Below, piece by piece: positions 13,230-19,649 of a stretch of 19,649 bases of DNA. The DNA is from Lachnospiraceae bacterium (GTDB taxonomy: Bacteria > Bacillota_A > Clostridia > Lachnospirales > Lachnospiraceae). Every line of letters starts with the position of its first letter. Position 1 is the first letter of the stretch. The translations under genes and the position numbers were made by a program. A model generated the notes under the pieces. It was not told the DNA's origin. It saw only the letters and a list, made by a program, of their open reading frames with translations, and ran no database searches. The stretch spans positions 1-19,649 of the forward strand of contig JAFQDI010000059.1 in the NCBI GenBank assembly GCA_017416055.1, given 5' to 3'.

Positions 13230-14243
13230 ATGAGTGTTTCAAATGAAAAGAGCGCATATCTCAATGTGGAGGAGCGCGAGATTGTTCCCATGAATGGCAT
13301 CCTGATGCTGTTAACGATTATCGCCATGCTGCTTTTGTCTGTCGGCGGCATTATCGCCAGCGCATTTGCACTGGATGCGGAGATGATCGCGTTGGGCGTG
13401 ATTGGTCTGATTGTTTCAACTATCTGGTTTGTTGCTTGTTGTATTGGCTTTGCCGGATTTCATGTGATTAACCCGAACGAGGCTCTTGTTATGACCCTGT
13501 TCGGCCAGTATTACGGCACGATCCGCAAGTCCGGTTTTTACTTTACGAATCCTTTTGCGAGCGGCTACAACCCCACTGTTGAGGGGCTTGGCGGTGCGGT
13601 TCAGGTGCAGCCCAACGGAACGACTCAGGTAAGCGCCTCGGCAACCCTCAGCAAGAAGGTCTCTACGAAAGTGATGACGTTTAACAACGAAAAGCAGAAG
13701 GTCAATGATGCACTGGGCAACCCGATCATTATCGGTACGGTGGTGATTTGGCGCGTGGCAAGTCCTACCAAGGCAGTGTTCAATGTGGATAATTATAAGA
13801 AATTCCTTTCAATTCAGTGTGATTCCACCGTGCGAAATGCGGCGCGCCTTTATCCTTACGACACGATGGAGGATGATACCGACGAGTTGACACTTCGTGG
13901 ATCCAGCACAGCGATCGCAGAGAGTATGAAGGAGGAACTTCAGAAGCGTGTGGCCGATGCCGGTCTGGAGATTCAGGAAGTACGTATCAATCATCTGGCA
14001 TATTCCGACGAGATTGCATCCTCGATGCTTCAGAGACAGCAGGCGGTGGCAATCATTGCAGCCCGTCAGAAGATTGTAGAGGGCGCGGTCAGCATGGTAA
14101 AGATGGCGATCGACCAGTTGAGCGAGGAGGAAATCGTGGTTCTTGACGAGGAGAGAAAGGCCGCGATGGTGAGCAACCTGCTCGTGGTTCTCTGTGGAAA
14201 CAAGGATGCACAGCCTATCGTGAACAGCGGATCCATCTATTGA
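13230..14243 (+). CDS. SPFH-domain (stomatin/prohibitin-like) membrane protein
   Basis: A 337-residue protein with an N-terminal cytoplasmic tail, two membrane helices (about 23-48 and 52-76) and a large SPFH domain (about 79-295). Recognisable SPFH features are V-I-NPNEALVMTLFGQYYGTIRKSGFYFTNPF (79-109), VWRV-P (about 172-178), the middle YPYDTM, and the helical A-I-E-SMKEELQKRVADAGLEIQEVRI region leading to the coiled-coil part with QRQQAVAIIAARQKIVEGAV. Such proteins form large membrane-attached rings that organise microdomains or protect membrane enzymes. AGGAGG is about six bases before the ATG. It is paired with a ribbon-helix-helix gene 57 bases downstream, a pairing I have seen described in other Firmicutes and Actinobacteria. 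Its specific role is unknown. Confidence 0.93.
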   Translation: MSVSNEKSAYLNVEEREIVPMNGILMLLTIIAMLLLSVGGIIASAFALDAEMIALGVIGLIVSTIWFVACCIGFAGFHVINPNEALVMTLFGQYYGTIRKSGFYFTNPFASGYNPTVEGLGGAVQVQPNGTTQVSASATLSKKVSTKVMTFNNEKQKVNDALGNPIIIGTVVIWRVASPTKAVFNVDNYKKFLSIQCDSTVRNAARLYPYDTMEDDTDELTLRGSSTAIAESMKEELQKRVADAGLEIQEVRINHLAYSDEIASSMLQRQQAVAIIAARQKIVEGAVSMVKMAIDQLSEEEIVVLDEERKAAMVSNLLVVLCGNKDAQPIVNSGSIY

Positions 14244-14300
14244 TGAAAATGTGCTGAGTTAGCATGCCGATGAAAATGAGACAGAGAAAGGAGCCGGCCC

Positions 14301-14630
14301 GTGTCGATGACTGAGAACATGTCGGATATCGTAGGCGATGAGAAGATGATGGACAGCCAGCAGAGGCTGGAGGAGAGAGAGCAGAGGCTTCAGGAAAAAC
14401 TGGAGCGCCTTAATTTGCTGGAGAAAGAGATCTTAGCGAAAGAGAAGGCGGTTAAAGCGAAAGAAAAGACCTTGAAGGAGCAGGAGAAGGCGAAAAAGCA
14501 GATATTGCTTCGTCTGGCCCCTTCGCTGTGGGAGGAATTGGCTGCTTGGGCCGAGGAGGACTTTCGTTCTATCAACAGTCAGATTGAGTATCTGCTGTCT
14601 GCCTGTGTGCGGGAACGCAAGAAAAAATAG
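14301..14630 (+). CDS. Ribbon-helix-helix (Arc-like) DNA-binding protein
   Basis: A 109-residue protein. Residues 10-65 are a Lys/Glu/Arg-rich coiled coil (RLEEREQRLQEKLERL and on), likely for oligomerisation. Residues 66-103 form an Arc/MetJ-type ribbon-helix-helix: the strand ILLRLAPSLW, then ELAAWAEEDFRSINSQIEYLL, with RSINSQIEYLL the classical second-helix pattern. AAAGGAG (14287-14293) is seven bases from the GTG at 14301; the ATG at 14307 would be 13 bases away. It probably binds the TGATATCA sites in the promoter of its own operon. The coiled-coil extension is unusual for a bare RHH repressor and might contact the SPFH protein, but that is speculation. Confidence 0.82.
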   Translation: MSMTENMSDIVGDEKMMDSQQRLEEREQRLQEKLERLNLLEKEILAKEKAVKAKEKTLKEQEKAKKQILLRLAPSLWEELAAWAEEDFRSINSQIEYLLSACVRERKKK

Positions 14631-14680
14631 TGTTTCTGCACAGAAAAATCTTAAAAATCAATCAGAACTGAGAAACTGCA

Positions 14681-14709
14681 TTGCACTTCCCCCGTTCTTC
14701 GTGTATACT
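14681..14709 (+). promoter_or_regulatory. Promoter for the 14752 operon
   Basis: TTGCAC (14681-14686), 17-base spacer and TATACT (14704-14709), about 43 bases ahead of the ATG. Confidence 0.6.
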
Positions 14710-14751
14710 AAAGGTGTTTGCCTTAAGTGATACGAGGCATGGGGGAATTTT

Positions 14752-15801
14752 ATGAACATCATTTTATTTTTCATTTTTTTAGCTTTCTTTCTGGGAAATA
14801 AGTCAGATAAAAAGAAGAGTGATTTGTTCAAGGGACTGCTGACCTTTGCGATCATCACTGCGTTCATCGGGTCGATTACGCCGATTTTTTGGATCGTAGC
14901 GATCGGTCTGATCATCTTTGTGGCCAGCCAGAAAAACTCGGACAAGTCAAAAAGCGACAAGGCAGAGTTTGAGCGGAGAAAGGCGGAGTGGGAACGTCAG
15001 CGGAATCTGAAGAAGACCGCGGATCCTTCCACGTCAAAGGAAGAGTATGAACGCCGCAGAAGAGAGTGGGAGCAGCAGCACGGAGCAACTCGCAGTACTA
15101 AAAGTGCACGAACAACGTTCGACAGTATGCAAGGTCAGACCTCATCACAGACCGCAAAGAGCCGTGGCGGCACAGGAACAACATCGGGACAGACAGGGGC
15201 GAAGACCGGAGAAAAGAGCAGTGCGGGACGAAAAGCATATATCCCCGGTGTGTACGATCAGTCCTACACGGCCAGCCGTATTTTGCCGAAGCCGTTGATG
15301 CGTCGTAACCGGATTATCACCAGTTTTAATCAGAAGTATGATCTGAGCCTGACCGGCGAGGAAATCCGCCGTATTGCAGAGGCTTCCTACGTGTCTGACT
15401 CTTGGAAGCGGGAAGTGGAGGCGATGACCTACAAGTACGAGACAGAGGGGCAGTGGTTCGCCGGATCGACGGACTGGCTGCGCGTTTACATTTATGCATT
15501 CCAGATTCAGAATATCTCCACGGATTTCTCCATGCAGGAGCAGATCTGCTTTGAAACGTTGGACGAAGTGATGTCCTACGCCTGCGAGATTCCCGATGCG
15601 ACGGTAGAGGAGCGTGTACGTAGGATCAATGATCGGTATTTTACCCGCTTCAATGAGATGTCCTTCATGATCGCTTACCGGTTCCTGCAACGAAAAGGAC
15701 GAAACTATGAGTTGTCCAGACCGGATTTGGTGAAAAATGTGGATCAGGAGCTGGAAGAAGTGATGAAGAAATATCAGAATGTGAAGGTGGGGGCAAAATG
15801 A
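14752..15801 (+). CDS. Membrane-anchored protein, unknown C-terminal domain
   Basis: I do not recognise this 349-residue protein as a named family. It begins with a short hydrophobic segment (2-15), a Lys-rich loop, then a membrane stretch (about 28-59). A charged linker has two similar units, AEFERRKAEWERQRN (71-85) and EEYERRRREWEQQHG (97-111). A Ser/Thr/Gly/Gln-rich low-complexity stretch (112-160) follows. The last ~185 residues are a compact, Tyr/Arg-rich domain beginning AYIPGVYDQSYTASRILPKP. The conserved domain is thus tethered to the membrane by a long flexible linker. GGGGG precedes the ATG. The stop overlaps the next gene by four bases (ATGA), so the two are translationally coupled. 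Confidence 0.8.
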   Translation: MNIILFFIFLAFFLGNKSDKKKSDLFKGLLTFAIITAFIGSITPIFWIVAIGLIIFVASQKNSDKSKSDKAEFERRKAEWERQRNLKKTADPSTSKEEYERRRREWEQQHGATRSTKSARTTFDSMQGQTSSQTAKSRGGTGTTSGQTGAKTGEKSSAGRKAYIPGVYDQSYTASRILPKPLMRRNRIITSFNQKYDLSLTGEEIRRIAEASYVSDSWKREVEAMTYKYETEGQWFAGSTDWLRVYIYAFQIQNISTDFSMQEQICFETLDEVMSYACEIPDATVEERVRRINDRYFTRFNEMSFMIAYRFLQRKGRNYELSRPDLVKNVDQELEEVMKKYQNVKVGAK

Positions 15802-16475
15802 TTGTAAAGATCGTGCAAACAGCCTCGAGCCTGATGCAGGCATACGATATCGAGAGTGATCTTTTTTCTTTGAAGGGTAAGATAGGAAGTGTCAGCGCGA
15901 AACAGAAGATTGATCTCAAAGGAGAGGAGGTCTCAATTGAGGGATATTATCAGTCTTCGCATTGGGTAAACTATATACCGTTTCGTACACTGTTTGGCAA
16001 GGAAAAAGTGACGCGTACCGTTGAGCTTTTTCGAAATGGCAAAAAGCACGGAAGCATTTCATTAATCCAGAATGGAATGTTCAAGCAGTTTTATCGGATC
16101 ACTTTGGATGGTGAAGGGAATTTTCATTGCTATTGGTGTTCAAAGGGATCATATAACTATGTTTCCATTTATCATGGGGATACTCAAATCGCATTGATTG
16201 AAACTTATCTGACGGTAACTGATTATAAGTATGTTCATACATTGTATCTTTTGGATGAATATAGTAAATTTGGTGATACGTTGTCCTTTTTTGTACTGTA
16301 TTATGCAAATTATCAGTTTGCAGAGCGGTTACACATGAGCAAGGGAACTGTATATCAAAAAGCCTGGAGCATTTCGAAGTACAATCACAAATTTAATCCT
16401 GCATGGAAAGAAACAAATTTTCCGAGAAAAAGTCTTTTGGATAGATTTGCTGACGCAGGAGGAGAGAATAAATAA
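15798..16475 (+). CDS. Unknown protein coupled to the 14752 gene
   Basis: A 225-residue product without a family I can name, and without signal peptide or clear membrane helix. The first half is beta-rich (ESDLFSLKGKIGSVSAKQKIDLKGEEVSIEGYY, then GSISLIQNGMFKQFYRITLDGEGNFHCYW), and looks like a repeated-strand barrel such as a tubby/LURP or PH-like fold, but that is a guess from pattern alone. The second half is helical with many aromatic residues (LSFFVLYYANYQFAERLHMSKGTVYQ). The start ATG overlaps the stop of the upstream gene (15798-15801), and its own stop overlaps the next ATG by one base, so it is the middle gene of a tight three-gene operon. Confidence 0.75.
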   Translation: MIVKIVQTASSLMQAYDIESDLFSLKGKIGSVSAKQKIDLKGEEVSIEGYYQSSHWVNYIPFRTLFGKEKVTRTVELFRNGKKHGSISLIQNGMFKQFYRITLDGEGNFHCYWCSKGSYNYVSIYHGDTQIALIETYLTVTDYKYVHTLYLLDEYSKFGDTLSFFVLYYANYQFAERLHMSKGTVYQKAWSISKYNHKFNPAWKETNFPRKSLLDRFADAGGENK

Positions 16476-16750
16476 TGGGCTGGAAGATTCTCGCAACATG
16501 GTTACTTGCCACGAATGCATTCGGTTTTATCCAAATGTGCGTAGACAAGCACCGCGCGCAGAAAAACAAATGGCGCATCCCGGAGAGACGACTGTTTTTG
16601 GTGGCAGCGCTCGGAGGAAGTATCGGATCGATTCTTGGGATGCAAGTGTTCAGACATAAAACGAAGCACAAGAGTTTCGCGATTGGAATGCCGGCGATTC
16701 TGGTGGCACAGGTAGTGCTGGCGGGAGCGGTGTGGTACTTAGTAAGATGA
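16475..16750 (+). CDS. DUF1294 small membrane protein
   Basis: A 91-residue membrane protein with the DUF1294 signature: NAFGFIQMCVDKHRAQKNKWRIPE (14-37), LFLVAALGGSIGSILGMQVFRHKTKHKSF (40-68), then a C-terminal helix. About three membrane segments are expected. Function unknown; in other bacteria the domain is found alone or fused to cold-shock domains. AGGAGGAG (16457-16464) lies about ten bases upstream. The ATG shares one base with the upstream stop. A terminator follows. Confidence 0.88.
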   Translation: MGWKILATWLLATNAFGFIQMCVDKHRAQKNKWRIPERRLFLVAALGGSIGSILGMQVFRHKTKHKSFAIGMPAILVAQVVLAGAVWYLVR

Positions 16751-16779
16751 AATGATCGTTAAGAGAGATTGAAATAAGT

Positions 16780-16821
16780 AAGCCGATGGTCGAAGTTCGT
16801 CAGAACCTGATTCATCGGCTT
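16780..16821. terminator. Terminator between convergent genes
   Basis: AAGCCGATG (16780-16788) pairs with CATCGGCTT (16813-16821), nine bases, followed by TTT; an inner TTC/GAA pairing lies in the 24-base loop. It ends the DUF1294 operon and probably also the CBS gene from the other side. Confidence 0.8.
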
Positions 16822-16831
16822 TTGTATGTAT

Positions 16832-17236
16832 TTATTTCTCTGACTTCTCCGCTAAATGCGAGATTACTCCGCGCCTGGTCAGTATCCCGCACAATACATT
16901 CCGAGAATCTACGATAGGTACAAAGTTTTGATTCAGGATTGCAGAGAGGATTGTCTGATCATCAGAGTCCATGGACAAAGCGGGACAGAAATCCCTACGA
17001 AGGATATCGCTGATGTGGTCTTGCTCTAATGCACGCTTGTCCGTGGTACCTTTCTCCATCATGTAGCGGAGAAAATCGCCCTCAGTGATACTGCCTACAT
17101 AGTGTTGATTTGGATCAAGCACCGGGAGAGCAGTGTAGCCGTGGTAAGTCATGGTTTCCAGACCCTGACGGATCGTATTGTCCTCGCGAAGAAATGCAGT
17201 GCAAACCTTCGGAATCATAATTTTCGCTATGTTCAT
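16832..17236 (-). CDS. Stand-alone CBS-domain pair protein
   Basis: A 134-residue protein made of two CBS motifs: residues 8-60 (IMIPKVCTAFLRED, G-TALPVLD, YVGSITEGDFLRYM) and 75-130 (ISDILRRDFCPALSMDSDD, QNFVPIVDSRN, CGILTRRGVISHL). CBS pairs bind adenine nucleotides. Small Firmicutes proteins of this shape include the cyclic-di-AMP binding CbpB/DarB group, which this resembles in length and in NFVPIVDSRNVLCGILTR, but other CBS pairs look similar. AAGGAG lies before the ATG at 17236. A TATAAT with TGG (extended -10) at 17270-17278 on the complement should drive it. Confidence 0.9.
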   Translation of the reverse strand: MNIAKIMIPKVCTAFLREDNTIRQGLETMTYHGYTALPVLDPNQHYVGSITEGDFLRYMMEKGTTDKRALEQDHISDILRRDFCPALSMDSDDQTILSAILNQNFVPIVDSRNVLCGILTRRGVISHLAEKSEK

Positions 17237-17269
17237 GAGAAACTCCTTTTGTCTGTGGTTGATAGATTG

Positions 17270-17278
17270 ATTATACCA
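17270..17278 (-). promoter_or_regulatory. Extended -10 promoter of the CBS gene
   Basis: On the minus strand TGG-TATAAT (17270-17278), an extended -10. No good -35 at 17 bases is seen. Confidence 0.5.
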
Positions 17279-17378
17279 CAGAAAGCGGCAAAAAGAATGA
17301 ACAAACTGTGTTAAAGCAATTAAATAAGTATTACATTTTCGGTAAAGAATTATCGTTAGATACCCAAAGGATAATTAA

Positions 17379-18746
17379 TCAGACGGTTTCAATCTCTTTC
17401 ATCGCTTTCTTAAACTGCACGAAGAACAGAATGGTGGTAAACGTCACAGCAATCACATCTGCCGCCGGTTCTGCTGCGTAAACTGCCATCGTTTTGTTTT
17501 CCAGAAGCTGAGGAAGAAGATAAATCAGCGGCAGCAGCAGGACGAATTTGCGCATAACAGCGACGACGATGGAAGAAAAGGCCTTGCCGAGAGAAACGAA
17601 GGTCATCTGGCAGGCGATTTGGATTCCAAAGAGGCATAGGGCACCGCAGTAGATGCGCAGGGCTTTCTCCGAGAAATTAAGAAGGGTCGGATCAGGGGTG
17701 AAAATGCCGGCGAATACTCTCGGGAAGAGCATCACCGATGCCCACAGGGACACGGAGTAAACCAGGCTGGCGGTGAGAAGCAGGCGGAAGACCTTTTTCA
17801 CACGTTCCGGATTGCGTGCGCCGTAATTGTAGCTGGAAATTGGCTGCGCACCCTGAGAAAGACCCTGCAGAGGGAGCATTGCCAATTGAAGAACACTGGT
17901 CAGGATCGTCATCGCACCGACGGCCACATCGCCGCCGTATTTCAGCAGAGAGGAATTGAAGCAGACGGAGATGATGCTCTCGCTGGACTGCATGATAAAG
18001 GGGGCGATACCCAGTGCGATGCAAGGGAGCACCAGGTCGAAGCGAATTTTCAGTGTTTCCTTTTTGAGACGCAACAGAGTCTTTTTGCCACAGAGGAACA
18101 GGACAACCCACACGCAGGAGATGCCCTGGGAGAGGATGGTAGCCAAAGCCGCACCGGAAACACCCATGTCAAAGACAAAGATAAAGATCGGGTCGAGAAT
18201 AATATTGCACACGGCTCCGATCAGAATGGTGAGCATACTGATCTTGGAGAAGCCCTGAGCCGTAATGTAGGCATTCATGCCCAGTGTGAGCTGGACAAAA
18301 ATCGTGCCTAACGCGTAGATCTGAATGTAGGACGATGCGTAGTCGATGGTATTTTCGCTGGCCCCGAACATCATCAAGAGGTCGCGGTGGAAAATCAGCA
18401 GGATGGAAGTCAGCACAAGGGAGACAATCACTTGCAGGGAAAAACAGCTTCCCATGGTCTTTTCGGCGGTTTCATGATCGCCCTTGCCCATGAAGATAGA
18501 GGCACGGGGAGCCCCGCCCGCACTGATCAGAGAAGCGAATGCGGACACGATGATCAGAATCGGCATACAGATGCCCACGCCGGTCAGTGCCAGATCACCG
18601 TCCCCTGGCATATGGCCGATGTAGATGCGGTCCACAATGTTGTATAGCATATTGATCAGCTGTGCCAGAATCGTTGGCAGAGAGAGTTTAAAGAGCAGCT
18701 TGCCCACCGGGGCGGTGCCTAAAAAATCATTGTTCTGTTTATTCAT
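17379..18746 (-). CDS. MATE-family multidrug/Na+ exporter
   Basis: From the ATG at 18746 the product is 455 residues, the usual MATE length, with about twelve membrane helices in two similar halves. Family traits are PVGKLLFKLSLPTILAQLINMLYNIVDRIYIGHMPG (13-48), the ISAGGAPRASIFMGKGD loop with its small residues, and the second-half GLSQGAQPISSYNYGARNPERVKK. It expels cationic drugs or metabolites using H+ or Na+. The open frame extends upstream to 18968, but that extension crosses the promoter (18792-18820) and the AAAGGAAG site before 18746, so it is not coding. It has its own promoter and no operon partner. Confidence 0.93.
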   Translation of the reverse strand: MNKQNNDFLGTAPVGKLLFKLSLPTILAQLINMLYNIVDRIYIGHMPGDGDLALTGVGICMPILIIVSAFASLISAGGAPRASIFMGKGDHETAEKTMGSCFSLQVIVSLVLTSILLIFHRDLLMMFGASENTIDYASSYIQIYALGTIFVQLTLGMNAYITAQGFSKISMLTILIGAVCNIILDPIFIFVFDMGVSGAALATILSQGISCVWVVLFLCGKKTLLRLKKETLKIRFDLVLPCIALGIAPFIMQSSESIISVCFNSSLLKYGGDVAVGAMTILTSVLQLAMLPLQGLSQGAQPISSYNYGARNPERVKKVFRLLLTASLVYSVSLWASVMLFPRVFAGIFTPDPTLLNFSEKALRIYCGALCLFGIQIACQMTFVSLGKAFSSIVVAVMRKFVLLLPLIYLLPQLLENKTMAVYAAEPAADVIAVTFTTILFFVQFKKAMKEIETV

Positions 18747-18782
18747 GGTAAACTTCCTTTCGTGAGTACAAAATACGAACAG

Positions 18783-18805
18783 ACGAGGATAATTATAATC
18801 TTCGT
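18783..18805. promoter_or_regulatory. Candidate operator over the MATE -10
   Basis: ACGAGGAT (18783-18790) and ATCTTCGT (18798-18805) form an inverted repeat (one mismatch, G/T) with a 7-base centre that covers the -10. Further ACGAA/TTCGT elements lie between this site and the start codon. A MarR- or TetR-type repressor site is possible; no such gene is adjacent. Confidence 0.4.
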
Positions 18806-18820
18806 GAACGGAAAGGTCAA
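18792..18820 (-). promoter_or_regulatory. Promoter of the MATE gene
   Basis: On the minus strand TTGACC (18815-18820), 17-base spacer and TATAAT (18792-18797). Confidence 0.75.
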
Positions 18821-18882
18821 GAATCTGTCGGGAAGACTTTCTAAAAAGAAAATGAAAAATATCAGTAAAAAAGTTGTCAGTA

Positions 18883-18911
18883 TTGTGTTTGCGAGTAGAA
18901 TGTGATATAGT
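18883..18911 (+). promoter_or_regulatory. Promoter of metY
   Basis: TTGTGT (18883-18888), 17-base spacer, TATAGT (18906-18911) preceded by TGA, an extended -10. It would give a leader of about 100 bases before the ATG. Confidence 0.5.
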
Positions 18912-18938
18912 AAGCTGTAAGCGATGGGCAGGATACTG

Positions 18939-18957
18939 TCGTACCGTGAAGGTACGA
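18939..18957 (+). promoter_or_regulatory. Hairpin in the metY leader
   Basis: TCGTACC (18939-18945) and GGTACGA (18951-18957) form a perfect seven-base stem with a GTGAA loop. An alternative GGCAG/CTGTC pairing lies just upstream. No S-box consensus (CTTATCNAGAG) is seen, so this is not a recognisable SAM-I riboswitch. Confidence 0.35.
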
Positions 18958-19016
18958 GATGCGCGCAATGTGAAAAGAAGGAATTAATCAACCTAATCAT
19001 AAAGGAGCGAAATAAG

Positions 19017-19649
19017 ATGAAACAGTGGAGAAGTGAAACAAATTGTATTCAGGGCGGATATGTGCCGAAGAACGGCGAGTCCCGCATGATCCCGATTATC
19101 CAGAGTACCACATTTAAATATGACACCGGTGAGCAGATGGGCGCGCTGTTTGATTTGGAGGCCAGCGGCTATTTCTATACCCGCCTGCAGAACCCGACCA
19201 ACGACATGGTGGCAGCGAAGATCTGCGAGTTGGAAGGCGGTACCGCAGCGATGCTGACATCTTCCGGCATGTCTGCAGTATTCTTTTCTGTGTTTAATAT
19301 TGCCAATGCAGGAGACCATGTGATCTCCTCCGCGACGATTTACGGTGGCAGTTTTAACTTATTCTCTGTGACCATGAAAAAGATGGGCATTGAGTTCACC
19401 TTTGTTGATCCCGATTGTACCGATGAGGAGCTTGAGGCAGCGTTCCGTCCGAATACGAAGGCTGTGTTTGGTGAGACCATCGCAAATCCCGCACTGAATG
19501 TGCTGGATATTGAGCGTTGGGCGAATGCGGCTCATGCACACGGTGTTCCGCTGATCATTGACAATACCTTCGCAACTCCGATCAACTGCAGACCCTTTGA
19601 GTGGGGCGCAGATATCGTGGTTCACTCCACCACGAAGTATATGGATGGC
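19017..19649 (+). CDS. metY: O-acetylhomoserine sulfhydrylase, 5' part (cut by window edge)
   Basis: The first 211 residues of a PLP enzyme of the Cys/Met metabolism family, which makes homocysteine from O-acetylhomoserine and sulfide. Seen are TNCIQGGY (8-15), YFYTRLQNPTNDM (52-64), SSGMSAVFF (82-90), SATIYGGSFNLF (105-116), DNTFATP (182-188, Asp contacting PLP) and STTKYMDG (204-211) with K207 as the PLP lysine. IQGGYVPKNGESRMIPI and ETIANPALNVLD favour O-acetylhomoserine aminocarboxypropyltransferase over cystathionine or methionine lyases, though these are close relatives. AAAGGAG (19001-19007) is nine bases before the ATG. The gene continues beyond 19649; roughly half is present. Confidence 0.9.
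   Translation, partial: MKQWRSETNCIQGGYVPKNGESRMIPIIQSTTFKYDTGEQMGALFDLEASGYFYTRLQNPTNDMVAAKICELEGGTAAMLTSSGMSAVFFSVFNIANAGDHVISSATIYGGSFNLFSVTMKKMGIEFTFVDPDCTDEELEAAFRPNTKAVFGETIANPALNVLDIERWANAAHAHGVPLIIDNTFATPINCRPFEWGADIVVHSTTKYMDG

Noticed and set aside
18747..18968. N-terminal extension of the MATE protein
   Set aside because: It covers the promoter and the ribosome binding site and adds a non-MATE sequence; the ATG at 18746 gives the family length.
18912..19016. SAM-I (S-box) riboswitch before metY
   Set aside because: The S-box consensus and helix arrangement are not present.

Overview
The window looks like chromosomal DNA of a Gram-positive Clostridia, most likely a Lachnospiraceae-type gut anaerobe. 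The reasons are AGGAGG-type ribosome binding sites before nearly every gene, several near-perfect TTGACA/TATAAT promoters with 17-base spacers, a Firmicutes-type LexA box, and gene families typical of that group (GPH sugar symporter, TIGR00266/AIM24 protein, DUF1294, a CptIN-like type III toxin-antitoxin locus). These are my own readings of the sequence and of remembered family motifs; no database search was run.

Layout. (1) Bases 1-2085 form an AT-rich accessory block: a small XRE repressor on the minus strand, divergent from a lipoprotein and a glycine-rich membrane protein, neither of which I recognise. (2) Bases 2086-2591 are non-coding or hold only very small peptides. They contain two related hairpin modules in opposite orientation that resemble remnants of holin-like type I toxin loci. 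(3) Bases 2592-8283 run in one direction: an SGNH esterase, endonuclease III (nth), a GH13 oligo-1,6-glucosidase, an AIM24-fold protein and a GPH symporter. (4) A convergent DeoR regulator (8287-8988) is divergent from a zinc polyol-phosphate-type dehydrogenase and a ribulose-phosphate-3-epimerase-family enzyme. Phased TTTCG half-sites lie in between, so this is a self-contained sugar or polyol utilisation locus. (5) At 10799-11423 a NUDIX hydrolase sits behind a promoter whose -35 is covered by a LexA-like box. (6) At 11446-13074 there is a fused XRE-phosphoribosyltransferase regulator. It is followed, convergently, by a complete type III toxin-antitoxin locus: promoter, two 45-base RNA repeats, leaky terminator, toxin. 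(7) At 13143-14630 an SPFH membrane protein and a ribbon-helix-helix protein lie behind a promoter with TGATATCA repeats. (8) At 14681-16750 there is an operon of two unrecognised proteins and a DUF1294 membrane protein. (9) The window ends with a CBS-pair protein, a MATE exporter (both minus) and the 5' part of metY, which runs off the edge.

How they fit. The symporter probably imports an alpha-glucoside. The GH13 enzyme, whose active site carries the Val typical of alpha-1,6 specificity, would split it. The dehydrogenase and epimerase would process a polyol- or ketose-type product under DeoR control. The remaining genes are mostly stress, defence and membrane functions. The items most worth a second look are the type III toxin-antitoxin locus with a compensatory base change between its RNA repeats, the XRE-PRTase fusion with a degenerate catalytic loop, the SOS-type NUDIX promoter, and the two unknown cassettes at 434-2085 and 14752-16475.
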